From: an uncultured bacterium
GTDB lineage: Bacteria; Bacillota; Clostridia; Lachnospirales; Lachnospiraceae
Assembly: GCA_947175015.1 (NCBI GenBank)
Contig: CAMWLE010000025.1
Coordinates: 1 to 40,730 of the forward strand
DNA length: 40,730 nucleotides
Reading direction: 5' to 3'
Positions within the stretch are counted from its first letter, which is position 1; each line of letters opens with the position of its first letter. The notes under the pieces are model-generated. The model was not told the DNA's origin. It saw only the letters and a program-made list of their open reading frames with translations, and did not search any database. Positions 18,489-26,843 of this stretch are shown piece after piece. Made by a program: the position numbers and the translations under genes.

Positions 18489-19511
18489 TTATAATGCTTT
18501 CCCGTCCAAAATTTCACAGTAGTCCTTGTAATTTTTCTCCAGAAGCGTTGGCGTGTCCAATCCATAGGGACATTTGGATTTGCATTTGCCACAGTGAAGG
18601 CATTCTTCTATCTTTTTCATTTTTGCCTGCGCCTGCGGTGTCAGCTGTGCCTCTGAAGGGGAGCGCCGGATCAACAGGCTCATACGGGCACAATTATTGA
18701 TCTCAATTCCCACAGGACAGGGCATACAATAACCGCAGCCACGGCAGAAGTCACCTAATAATTCCTCCCTATCGCGAGCAATCACGGCCGCCAACTCTTC
18801 TGTCAATTCCGGCGGATTGTCAATATAGGACAGAAATTCATCCAATTCCGTCTCCCTCTGTACCCCCCAGATGGGCAGTACATTGTCATACTGCGCAAGA
18901 AAAGCATATGCCGCTGCAGAATTTGTAATCAGACCTCCTGAGAGCGCTTTCATGGCAATAAACCCCATACCTGCCTTTTTACACTTTTCTACCAGATCTA
19001 TGTCCTTTTGTGTGGCCAAATAGCAGAAGGGAAATTGCAATGTCTCGTACAGTCCGCTCTCCACCGCTTCCTCCGCTACATTCAGGCGATGATTGGTGAT
19101 GCCAATGTGACGCACCATCCCTTTTTCTTTCGCCTCCAGCATGGCTTCATACAGCCCGCTGCCGTCTTCGGGCTTCGGACAGAAAGCCGGATTGTGAAAT
19201 TGATACAGATCAATATAATCTGTACGCAGATTGCTCAGAGAAGTATGAATATCTTTCCAAAACCCTTCTGCATTTGTTGCTCCCGTTTTGGTTGCAATAT
19301 ATACCTTCTCCCGCATTCCGTCAAAAGCCGCACCCAATTTCTCTTCGCTGTCCGTATAGTAGCGTGCCGTATCAAAAAATGTCACACCATGATCGTATGC
19401 CTTGCGCAGAAGTTTTACTGCCGCCTCCATGGAAATGCGCTGTATCGGCAGCGCCCCAAATGAATTCTTCTCTACTGTAATTCCTGTATTGCCCAATGTT
19501 ACTTTTGCCAT
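18489..19511 (-). CDS. Aldo/keto reductase with C-terminal double [4Fe-4S] ferredoxin domain
   Basis: A 340-residue protein. Residues 1-245 form the aldo/keto reductase barrel with a readable catalytic tetrad: Asp47, Tyr52 (FFDTARYYTDSEEKLG), Lys75 (IATKTGA) and His106 (YQFHNP). Residues 250-318 carry two cysteine sets: C256-C259-C262-C265 followed by Pro, and C304-C307-C310-C314 followed by Pro, typical of two [4Fe-4S] clusters. Such fused enzymes are common in clostridia, but the substrate and the role of the clusters are not known. One possibility is electron exchange with ferredoxin in place of NADPH. The start is ATG with AGGAGG. It appears to be a single-gene unit upstream of eno, 195 bases away; that gap shows no clear feature. 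Confidence 0.92.
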   Translation of the reverse strand: MAKVTLGNTGITVEKNSFGALPIQRISMEAAVKLLRKAYDHGVTFFDTARYYTDSEEKLGAAFDGMREKVYIATKTGATNAEGFWKDIHTSLSNLRTDYIDLYQFHNPAFCPKPEDGSGLYEAMLEAKEKGMVRHIGITNHRLNVAEEAVESGLYETLQFPFCYLATQKDIDLVEKCKKAGMGFIAMKALSGGLITNSAAAYAFLAQYDNVLPIWGVQRETELDEFLSYIDNPPELTEELAAVIARDREELLGDFCRGCGYCMPCPVGIEINNCARMSLLIRRSPSEAQLTPQAQAKMKKIEECLHCGKCKSKCPYGLDTPTLLEKNYKDYCEILDGKAL

Positions 19512-19585
19512 ATCATCCTCCTATGCAATCTGCTTGCAGCAATTTTTACTCACAAATATATACCCCAAAACGAGAAGTATCCGCC

Positions 19586-19933
19586 TTAATACTCACCATT
19601 ATATTCCTCATATTTACCTACTGAAAAAAAATCAATATGGTATGGCAGATACACATTTTTTATTTTGGGGAAACTCTCTTCTAAAAATCGTATCATATCC
19701 TCTATCATTTCTTCACAAAAATATTCTTGATTTAAACTACCGCTTAAAATCGCATCATCCCCTATGTATTGAAGCAGTAAATATCCATTCGAAGGCTCAA
19801 CAATCACTAAATCACTTAATGCACCAGAATATGGTTTCATTTTGGCGGCATGGAAACAAATCATAACTGCCTGGTCACGATAGAAATATTCTACATGAAA
19901 AGAACAACCACGGCTGTAAAATATTTGCTTCAT
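19586..19933 (-). CDS. Small protein of unknown function
   Basis: A 115-residue soluble protein, unrecognised. It begins MKQIFYSRGCSFHVEYFYRD and has an aromatic-rich C-terminus (YLPYHIDFFSVGKYEEYNGEY). The frame is open further to a TTG at 19946-19948, but GAGGGTG before the ATG at 19931-19933 is the better start. It is A/T-richer than neighbouring housekeeping genes. No partner gene is close. Confidence 0.65.
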   Translation of the reverse strand: MKQIFYSRGCSFHVEYFYRDQAVMICFHAAKMKPYSGALSDLVIVEPSNGYLLLQYIGDDAILSGSLNQEYFCEEMIEDMIRFLEESFPKIKNVYLPYHIDFFSVGKYEEYNGEY

Positions 19934-20050
19934 TTTTATCACCCTCAATTTGTGTTTTATATGTATTATAAAATATTTTTCTGCTCTTTACAATGTATTA
20001 TTATAAACAGCTTTTTTCAAGTAGATATACCAATTCAAAAGGAGTGAAAA

Positions 20051-20089
20051 AATTTGCAGCTCCTGTAGGAGCTCGCTCGACAAGGAGCG
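20051..20089 (-). terminator. Terminator after the cohesin-like gene
   Basis: Read on the minus strand, CGCTC/GAGCG and then AGCTCC/GGAGCT (plus 20058-20073) are followed by GCAAATTTTTTC. The U run and second hairpin form a good terminator 40-60 bases after the stop at 20116. Confidence 0.75.
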
Positions 20090-20115
20090 AAGCTTCCACA
20101 AGAACTGCATAAATC

Positions 20116-21156
20116 CTAACTGTCATTTCCTTCATCATAGAAATCATCCTGTTTTTTGGGTTTGCCATTTAATACCACTACTGCCATCACAGCTACTCCC
20201 ACAAATAAAATCACCACTATGGCAACCGCCACCCAAAGCCAATTAATGCCTCCTGAAGACTCTGTTTTATTCTGGTTATCGCTTCCAGTCGGAATCATTT
20301 CAGGAACGGTTGATGGTTGACTGGCTTCACCGGAACTGCTGTCTGCCGAAGGTGTCGGGACTGCCGATGGCGTTGGAGCCGGCGTAGGAACAGCCGATGG
20401 TACAGGCGTATTCATGGCGGTACTGCCCGTCGTTTGAGAACCGCTATTCGTCCCTTGTGTACCACCGCCATTTCCCTGAGGACGATTACCGGCTATCTGG
20501 TTACCATTATTGGGTCTCTGACCCTGATTCACAGTTCCCTGTGAAGGTACCGTTCCCTGTCCGGCAGAATCCGTAGAATCCTCATCATCGTCTGAATCAT
20601 CATTGTTTGAATCATCATCTGAGTCATCGTCATCTGAGTCATCATCCTGAGAATTATCCCCGCCCGTGGAACCACTGCCTTGATTTATCTGTACCGGTTC
20701 CGAAACTGTTACGCTCTCCATGGTCCTGAGCTCTGTACCATATACATATTGCACCGAATCCGCAATCACACTGACCGTAGCAGCAGCCTCCTTGCCATCC
20801 CCGTCCAACACTATAACTCTACCCATTTTCAAAGCATTGGTACTATCTGCAAAAAGTGCTTCCGTTCCCGCCACATAGACATTCAGTTTCTTCTCATCCT
20901 TATTGTAACGATATTCTGTAATTTTAGCATTGCTTTCGTCAAAGGCAAACTCTACCCTTTCCGCATTTCCTGCATCCACCGTGACACTAAATTGTAGCGA
21001 GGAAATTTCCTCCGCCGCAGCAGAAGGAAATATGATTGTCACCGTTCCTTCCTGATCCAGTCGAACTTCATTTCCACCTTCCGCAAAACTCAGAAAAGGT
21101 GATAACCAGACCAGCAGAAATACTGTGCTCAGCACGTTCCATATGTTCTTTTTCAT
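20116..21156 (-). CDS. Membrane-anchored surface protein with cohesin-like N-terminal domain
   Basis: 346 residues. A signal peptide (1-25, ending LSFA) precedes a beta-rich domain at about 30-155. Its pattern fits a cohesin: GTVTIIFP, SLQFSVTVDAGNAERVEFAF, a middle LNVYVAG strand and MGRVIVLDGDG. A Gly/Ser linker, an Asp/Ser run (170-196, almost only D, S, N and E), a Gly/Gln/Asn region and a Pro/Thr/Ser wall-spanning stretch follow. A single C-terminal membrane helix (305-329) ends in a short acidic tail with a KPKK stop-transfer motif. There is no LPXTG. The gene follows the dockerin-bearing peptidase on the same strand, which suggests an anchor for that enzyme. The topology is clear; the cohesin assignment is inferred from pattern only. 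Confidence 0.75.
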   Translation of the reverse strand: MKKNIWNVLSTVFLLVWLSPFLSFAEGGNEVRLDQEGTVTIIFPSAAAEEISSLQFSVTVDAGNAERVEFAFDESNAKITEYRYNKDEKKLNVYVAGTEALFADSTNALKMGRVIVLDGDGKEAAATVSVIADSVQYVYGTELRTMESVTVSEPVQINQGSGSTGGDNSQDDDSDDDDSDDDSNNDDSDDDEDSTDSAGQGTVPSQGTVNQGQRPNNGNQIAGNRPQGNGGGTQGTNSGSQTTGSTAMNTPVPSAVPTPAPTPSAVPTPSADSSSGEASQPSTVPEMIPTGSDNQNKTESSGGINWLWVAVAIVVILFVGVAVMAVVVLNGKPKKQDDFYDEGNDS

Positions 21157-21178
21157 GTCATACCTCGTTTATATTGCG

Positions 21179-21198
21179 CCCCGGCTATAAAGCCGGGG
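21179..21198 (-). promoter_or_regulatory. Hairpin in the leader of the cohesin-like gene
   Basis: CCCCGGC (21179-21185) pairs perfectly with GCCGGGG (21192-21198) around TATAAA. It lies 10-12 bases upstream of the GAGG of the cohesin-like gene and about 160 bases after the peptidase stop. No U tract follows. It may set relative expression or mark a processing site. Confidence 0.5.
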
Positions 21199-21358
21199 AC
21201 ACAACATATTTGCGCATTCTTATACATCGCATTCTAAAATAATTACCTGTTACTAACTTGAACCACTATGAATCTGTACTGGCGGCCATTCATCTGCACT
21301 GCTCATTTGGTTCACACCACACCATTTGGCTCTCATCGTTTTGCTTCCGCATCACTTT

Positions 21359-24300
21359 TTAGCCTGCATTACTATTCTGATTTGCATCGCCATTCACATC
21401 TGCACCGGCATTCTGGTCTGCACCACTGTTTCCATCTGCACCGACATTCGGATTTGCATCGCCGTTTCCATCTGCACCGGCATTCGGATTTGCATCGCTG
21501 TTTCCATCTGCGCCGACATTCTGGCTCGCATCGCTATTTTGGCCTGCATTGCCGCTCAATTGAATCTCCGGCAAAGTGGACGGTACTGCCTCCCACAGGG
21601 AGTCACTCACCAACCTCTGCCCTTCCTGGGTCAGTGCATTGTTGACTCGGTACAATTCTGCACGTACCTTTGTGATTCCGCTTATGTCTATCTGCTGATC
21701 CGGTTCTATCCAATAGATCCATGTGCCGTCGGACACATTCTGAATCAGTCCCTCATCAGGCACCTCTGCCAGAATAATCTGCTGCGCCTTCAGACTGCCG
21801 TCCTGATCCACGCCGCCTACAATGTTGCCATTCTGGTCATACAGAATCACTGTATTATAGTCAGGACTTCCCTTATATGCGCCTGTAAACAGAATGGAAC
21901 CTGCCGGAATCACATTACCTTCGTTGTCTCCGAACCGATAATCCGCACTCAATGTACCAATCACCACTGTTCCGTCGTCAACACGTCTGAAGTCCACATT
22001 GTCACCGGTCACACCCAACACATCTAATTCCGCTATAGACACCTGACCACCATTGAACGTCACCTTAACGGCATCTGTCACAAAAGTCCCCACATATCCG
22101 CCGTCTAAATTGGAGAAATACTGAACACCGGATTCTCCCCAGCTTCCGCTGGCCACCTTGTTCCATTCACCGTTGGATCTCACCGAAACTTCATACTCAC
22201 CTGTCATTCCTCCGGCTCCCTGATACTTGAAGCCTGTCACAGTAAGGGTCTTATTGAATTCCAATATGATTCCGGCACTTCCGTTCGCTGTTGCCGTATA
22301 TACAGTGTTCACATCATTATCAATCAGTTTTGCCGCACCAACTACCTGGCCTGCAAGAACATCCTCATTTTCCGTATCTGTGACACTGCCCGCCGAACAC
22401 AAAGAATCCTGATTATCGGAAACACTCACATCATCCGAACCAATCAGATTTTCAGTGGCAACCGTCCAATAAGTCTTCTCCAGACTGCCGTCATGCTCAA
22501 TCTTCATAGGCTCCAGAACCTTCACTGCCGATTGATTCAGGTATTGATCGATTACTCTGACCTCATACCATATCATACGATTATTCACATAGACCGTATC
22601 GGTAAAGGTTGCCTTGTCTTTTGTGGCAAATCCTGCCGTTTCCTTTATAATCTCGCCGCCGGCATACATACATCTCACAATTTCATATCCCAGCACATCC
22701 GCTTCCGGTATATTCTTGGAGCCAAGCGTAATGTCTACCTGGTTCGCACTGCCTGCTTTCAGTGCCGCAGTCACATTATCACCCACAGCCTCCGTGGTAC
22801 CTTCGCTGTTTAAAGAACTTGTACCGCCATTGAAACTGTACACCCGCGCCTCATCATTTGCATAATAAATTGCTCTGGTTTCCTCGGCAAACTGACCGGC
22901 ATAAGCTTTCGTTCCCTCATCCGGCGTCATTCCCCAGCGTTCAAAGAACAGAAGAATATTCTTCTCTGCCGCAGCACAGGACAGCCTCATGAGATCTTGA
23001 TTCTTGTCTCCTGACAGCGTCAGTGCCACACCGCCCGGTGCAGGTGCCTTTGCAGTACTTCTCGCATAGGTATCCACTCTTGCAAAGAACAGATTTGCCA
23101 ACTGTTCGTCATAATCTTCATAGGTTTTGTAATTATATCCCTTGTCATATGCAATGTGAAGCTGCCAGTACATTCCCAACTGTGTAAACACATTGGAAGC
23201 CGCACCCTTCGCTCCTGAAGTCACCTTATCAAACACATTTGCATATTGGAAACGCACACTGTTGTTGGTATCCTTCGCCTGGGCCAGCACCGCATAATAA
23301 TTATTGGTAATCTCCGCCACCGCATAGGTACCCTGGTTAATACAATGTCCGATTTCATGCGCAATACCCCAGCCAAAATATCGGCCGCTCTGATATCTTC
23401 CTTCTTCATCGGACACAACCGGCTGCGATGTCATCATTCCGGCTGTTTCATTCCACTCAATACCGATATGGTTGCCGGAAGCATACATAAATGCCCCTGA
23501 GAACATTCTCTGATAACGGATATTCAAATGTCCCTTGGGTATCTGATTCACCGCATCTGCCGCCGCACTGTTCAGCCCCTTGTGCTGATAGAACAGATAC
23601 ATCATATCCTCCATGGCATCCATGGAAGCAAGAATTCTCTGCGCCTGTTCCTCCGTACTTCCGCTTCCTGCACCTGCCAAAATCTGCTGCGCCGGAAGTG
23701 AGAACATCATAGTATCCAACAAAATATCTGCTGCCCCAAGGATACAGTTCTGCTTATCGTATTCCAATTTCACATTCTCGGAATACTTATGTACCTCCGC
23801 ATGCTTTGCCTCTATTCCGCTCACATACTGCTGTAGTTCCTCCACATAGGTCTTCGTCCTTGCAAGCCTTTCGGCACTGTCTGTCACATGATACAGATCC
23901 AGCTTAGGAACCTGCACACCGCCGCTGACACGGACAGCATACTGGTCGGATGCGCTGTCACCGGTATATTGCACATACAATGCACCGCCCGACTCATAAC
24001 CTGTAATAGACCATATCTTGGGAATGGTAATCTTGTTCGCGCCCACCTTCAATGTAGCCACCGTGGTGAACATAGGACCTGTCTCCGCATGATACTGTGT
24101 TGCCACCAGTTGAAGGTTGGTATTCGCCCCCGTTTTCAGGGTGCTGTGTCCCACATATACCATGATTTCTTCCTGTGCCTCCGCTACAACGCCCAACGGC
24201 TGCCATGCATTCAGTCCTCCGAAGCCCCTGCCCACATCCTTGGTGGTAATACCGCCATGAACTATCACGGAATCATTCAATTTCCCATCGTTCAAAATAG

Positions 24301-26797
24301 TCTCTGCCGTCTGCAGCTCACGCTCCAACAGCTCCCTGTCAGGATGATACTCGCCGCTGACTTCATCCACGGTATTAATCTTAACCCGCAGCGCATCTAT
24401 GGTCTGCTGGGTCACATCCGCTCTCAGCACCGTATGAAGGTCATCCTCATAAAGGGCCATAATTTCATCCATTAATGTATCATAGTAATAGAAATTAACA
24501 TCAGAAACAGAAATTCTTCCTGCTGTATCATAACATGCAAGAGCAAACTGCAGCTTCTTTGCATTGACCGGCTCAGAAAGCTTTAATACGAAATAGGGTC
24601 TGCCCTCCGCATCTGTTTTACTCTGACGAGATACACTGCAAAGCGCCATATTCCCATCCTCATCCCAATATCGAACTCTCTGATAGAAAATGCTGGAATT
24701 GATTCCGGGCATAGTAGTAAATGCAATGGTATCCATCTTGTACGCCTGATCAAATTCATATGTAAGTCCATGGAACAACTGCATGGTGTTATAACCGCCA
24801 TCATCCCAGGTATCCTTGAAATAATAGGATTTAGGATTGTGATCCACAGTTCCCCATGCCGTACCTGCCTCAGTATCTAACGGACTGTCTACCATAGTTC
24901 CGCTCATGGTCGCACTGACAATATGTGCACCTGCTTCGCCTTCCCCGCCGGTATTAATCAGATTGTATTTGGGCATAGCTGCTGCATTCAGATCCGTTGT
25001 CACTGCGGATACGGATAAAGAAGGCGCACTCTCACCGAATTCATTCACACCTGTAACATATACAATATACTCTGTCAAATCCGCCAGATTATTAATCGTA
25101 TAACTATTTTGTGCAATTCCTTCTATCTTCTGATATTCTCCTGCGCTGCTCTCCTTATAATACAGATTATAAGTAAGCGTATCCTTCATTTGCTTCCAGG
25201 AAACCACCACACTCTGATATTGTCCTTTGGCCGATACATTATCCGGTTTATCCGGTTTGCCGGTTGGCTTTGGAATCGCCGTCACCTCATTGCAATAACC
25301 ACTGCTCCATGTTCCGTTCACAGACTGTACCTGAATCTGGTATTCCAGATAATTGACCATTTCCTTTCCGCCGAAACTGGTCACGGTCAATTCATTCTTG
25401 ACAGTCCTCAGAGTCTCCTGCTTATCCCCCTGCCGAATCAATACTTCATAACCTGTAACATTCACACATGGATCCCACTTCAGGCTGATCATCTTGCTGC
25501 CTGCCGTCGCTGTCAGATTCTCAGGAACATCCATCTGCGGCTCCTGAATCCGCTCTTCCATGCCGTTTACGAACTCCACTTTGGAAATTTCCGCCAGATT
25601 ATTATTATTTGACATCTGGGATATGGTAAAAGTAACTTTCTTGATAGCCACCTGTGAACCAAGATAAAGCCGGATATTCCCCGCCTGATCCTTCTCCGCC
25701 CGAACCTGAGAACTCAACATCAGAAAATCCACGCCATCCACCACAGGTATCAATTCCGTCTTCTCTACCTGCATTCCACTCTCGTCCACATCCATATAAG
25801 TGATCTCAAACACCGCCTTGCTGATAGGATTATTGCCGCCTGTCTCAATAATAATCCCATCGGCCATGGCTGTTTCGCTTACAACACCAAAGTCAAATTC
25901 CAGGGAAACCGGATTGGTATCTGATATACCTCCCTCCTGGCCCGGCTTCAAGATCACACTGGCCTGGCTTCTCAAAAGCGCATCCAGGCTCCCCTCCACA
26001 TTGGTATTTCCACCTGCACTGGACGCAATCGCTGCCGCCGGAACAGAATTCTCAATTTTAGCCAATGTATCTCTGCCGCCACTGTAACCTGCAGCCATAT
26101 ACTGCAGGTCCACAAGATTCGTTGCATTGTCACCGTTTAAATCCGTTGCCATAAGAGATGAATTGCTGCCGCTGTTAATGGCATTTACCAGCTCTGTCCT
26201 GTCCGCCGCATCATTTACGCCGTCACCGTTCACATCACCAATTAACAGAACACCGGGATGTGCCGCACCTTCCTCATAATTCATTCCCCCCAGGAAACCT
26301 GTGGTCAGGTTAATAATATATGACTTGTCCTTCACGGCAATATTCTGCGTATACGCGGCAAATCCCTCCGCTGACACCGACAGATGATACACACCTTCTG
26401 CCAACCCTTCAAAATTAAGCCTGTTCTCTAATGCACTGTCACCGCCAAGCGTTATGATTCCTGTCAGCTGTTCACCCAGAGCATCTGTCAGACATACCGT
26501 GAAATCCACCTGCTTCTGCAATTCCAGTGCACTGCCTATGGACACATCCACCTGTCCCCGGCCTCCAGCCACCGAGACAATACTTCGAGGCCCTGCCGCA
26601 GCCGCAGCCATCTGCGCGGAAATATCCTTCGCTCTGGCAAGTTTGCCATATTCTCCGGCATATGCCGTAACATTGGAACCTAACGCCATAAGCGCCGCCA
26701 AAAAAATGGCGCTCCCTTGTTTCAATCGTCTCCTGTGACTGGCTTTATTCCAATTGTTCCAGTTTTTCTTCCAATTTTTCATTTGCCCCATACTCAA
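21359..26797 (-). CDS. Secreted multidomain M60-type zinc metallopeptidase with dockerin
   Basis: 1812 residues. After a signal peptide (about 24-47), a carboxypeptidase-regulatory-like beta region (85-165) precedes a dockerin (186-238) with two complete calcium loops: D188-N190-D192-D196-D199 and D219-N221-D223-N227-D230. A beta-sandwich region, two fibronectin-III-like domains (425-510, 515-602), a discoidin-like region (605-772) and a helical FIVAR-like stretch (773-838) follow. The M60 catalytic domain has H1147-E1148-x2-H1151 and Glu1162. A C-terminal discoidin-like domain and a 12-residue Asp/Asn/Gly repeat end the protein with no wall anchor. M60 enzymes cleave mucin-type glycopeptides. 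AAAGGAGG lies five bases before the TTG at 26797; the ATG at 26791 is an alternative start. Confidence 0.9.
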   Translation of the reverse strand: MSMGQMKNWKKNWNNWNKASHRRRLKQGSAIFLAALMALGSNVTAYAGEYGKLARAKDISAQMAAAAAGPRSIVSVAGGRGQVDVSIGSALELQKQVDFTVCLTDALGEQLTGIITLGGDSALENRLNFEGLAEGVYHLSVSAEGFAAYTQNIAVKDKSYIINLTTGFLGGMNYEEGAAHPGVLLIGDVNGDGVNDAADRTELVNAINSGSNSSLMATDLNGDNATNLVDLQYMAAGYSGGRDTLAKIENSVPAAAIASSAGGNTNVEGSLDALLRSQASVILKPGQEGGISDTNPVSLEFDFGVVSETAMADGIIIETGGNNPISKAVFEITYMDVDESGMQVEKTELIPVVDGVDFLMLSSQVRAEKDQAGNIRLYLGSQVAIKKVTFTISQMSNNNNLAEISKVEFVNGMEERIQEPQMDVPENLTATAGSKMISLKWDPCVNVTGYEVLIRQGDKQETLRTVKNELTVTSFGGKEMVNYLEYQIQVQSVNGTWSSGYCNEVTAIPKPTGKPDKPDNVSAKGQYQSVVVSWKQMKDTLTYNLYYKESSAGEYQKIEGIAQNSYTINNLADLTEYIVYVTGVNEFGESAPSLSVSAVTTDLNAAAMPKYNLINTGGEGEAGAHIVSATMSGTMVDSPLDTEAGTAWGTVDHNPKSYYFKDTWDDGGYNTMQLFHGLTYEFDQAYKMDTIAFTTMPGINSSIFYQRVRYWDEDGNMALCSVSRQSKTDAEGRPYFVLKLSEPVNAKKLQFALACYDTAGRISVSDVNFYYYDTLMDEIMALYEDDLHTVLRADVTQQTIDALRVKINTVDEVSGEYHPDRELLERELQTAETILNDGKLNDSVIVHGGITTKDVGRGFGGLNAWQPLGVVAEAQEEIMVYVGHSTLKTGANTNLQLVATQYHAETGPMFTTVATLKVGANKITIPKIWSITGYESGGALYVQYTGDSASDQYAVRVSGGVQVPKLDLYHVTDSAERLARTKTYVEELQQYVSGIEAKHAEVHKYSENVKLEYDKQNCILGAADILLDTMMFSLPAQQILAGAGSGSTEEQAQRILASMDAMEDMMYLFYQHKGLNSAAADAVNQIPKGHLNIRYQRMFSGAFMYASGNHIGIEWNETAGMMTSQPVVSDEEGRYQSGRYFGWGIAHEIGHCINQGTYAVAEITNNYYAVLAQAKDTNNSVRFQYANVFDKVTSGAKGAASNVFTQLGMYWQLHIAYDKGYNYKTYEDYDEQLANLFFARVDTYARSTAKAPAPGGVALTLSGDKNQDLMRLSCAAAEKNILLFFERWGMTPDEGTKAYAGQFAEETRAIYYANDEARVYSFNGGTSSLNSEGTTEAVGDNVTAALKAGSANQVDITLGSKNIPEADVLGYEIVRCMYAGGEIIKETAGFATKDKATFTDTVYVNNRMIWYEVRVIDQYLNQSAVKVLEPMKIEHDGSLEKTYWTVATENLIGSDDVSVSDNQDSLCSAGSVTDTENEDVLAGQVVGAAKLIDNDVNTVYTATANGSAGIILEFNKTLTVTGFKYQGAGGMTGEYEVSVRSNGEWNKVASGSWGESGVQYFSNLDGGYVGTFVTDAVKVTFNGGQVSIAELDVLGVTGDNVDFRRVDDGTVVIGTLSADYRFGDNEGNVIPAGSILFTGAYKGSPDYNTVILYDQNGNIVGGVDQDGSLKAQQIILAEVPDEGLIQNVSDGTWIYWIEPDQQIDISGITKVRAELYRVNNALTQEGQRLVSDSLWEAVPSTLPEIQLSGNAGQNSDASQNVGADGNSDANPNAGADGNGDANPNVGADGNSGADQNAGADVNGDANQNSNAG
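21377..21520. repeat. Four 36-bp coding repeats at the peptidase C-terminus
   Basis: Four 12-codon units encode variants of N(V/A)GADGN(S/G)DANP. At the DNA level they recur as TTGCATCGC, TTTCCATCTGC and ACCGACATTC-like blocks. Tandem coding repeats of this kind readily change copy number. The repeats are Asp/Asn/Gly-rich like calcium-binding or flexible spacer tails. Confidence 0.85.
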
Positions 26798-26843
26798 CCT
26801 GTCCTCCTTTCACCCGGTTGATGTTCTCTGACTGCCATCCCCC

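Noticed and set aside
20116..21156. LPXTG sortase substrate
   Set aside because: There is a C-terminal helix and basic residues but no LPXTG-like motif before the helix. A plain membrane anchor fits better.
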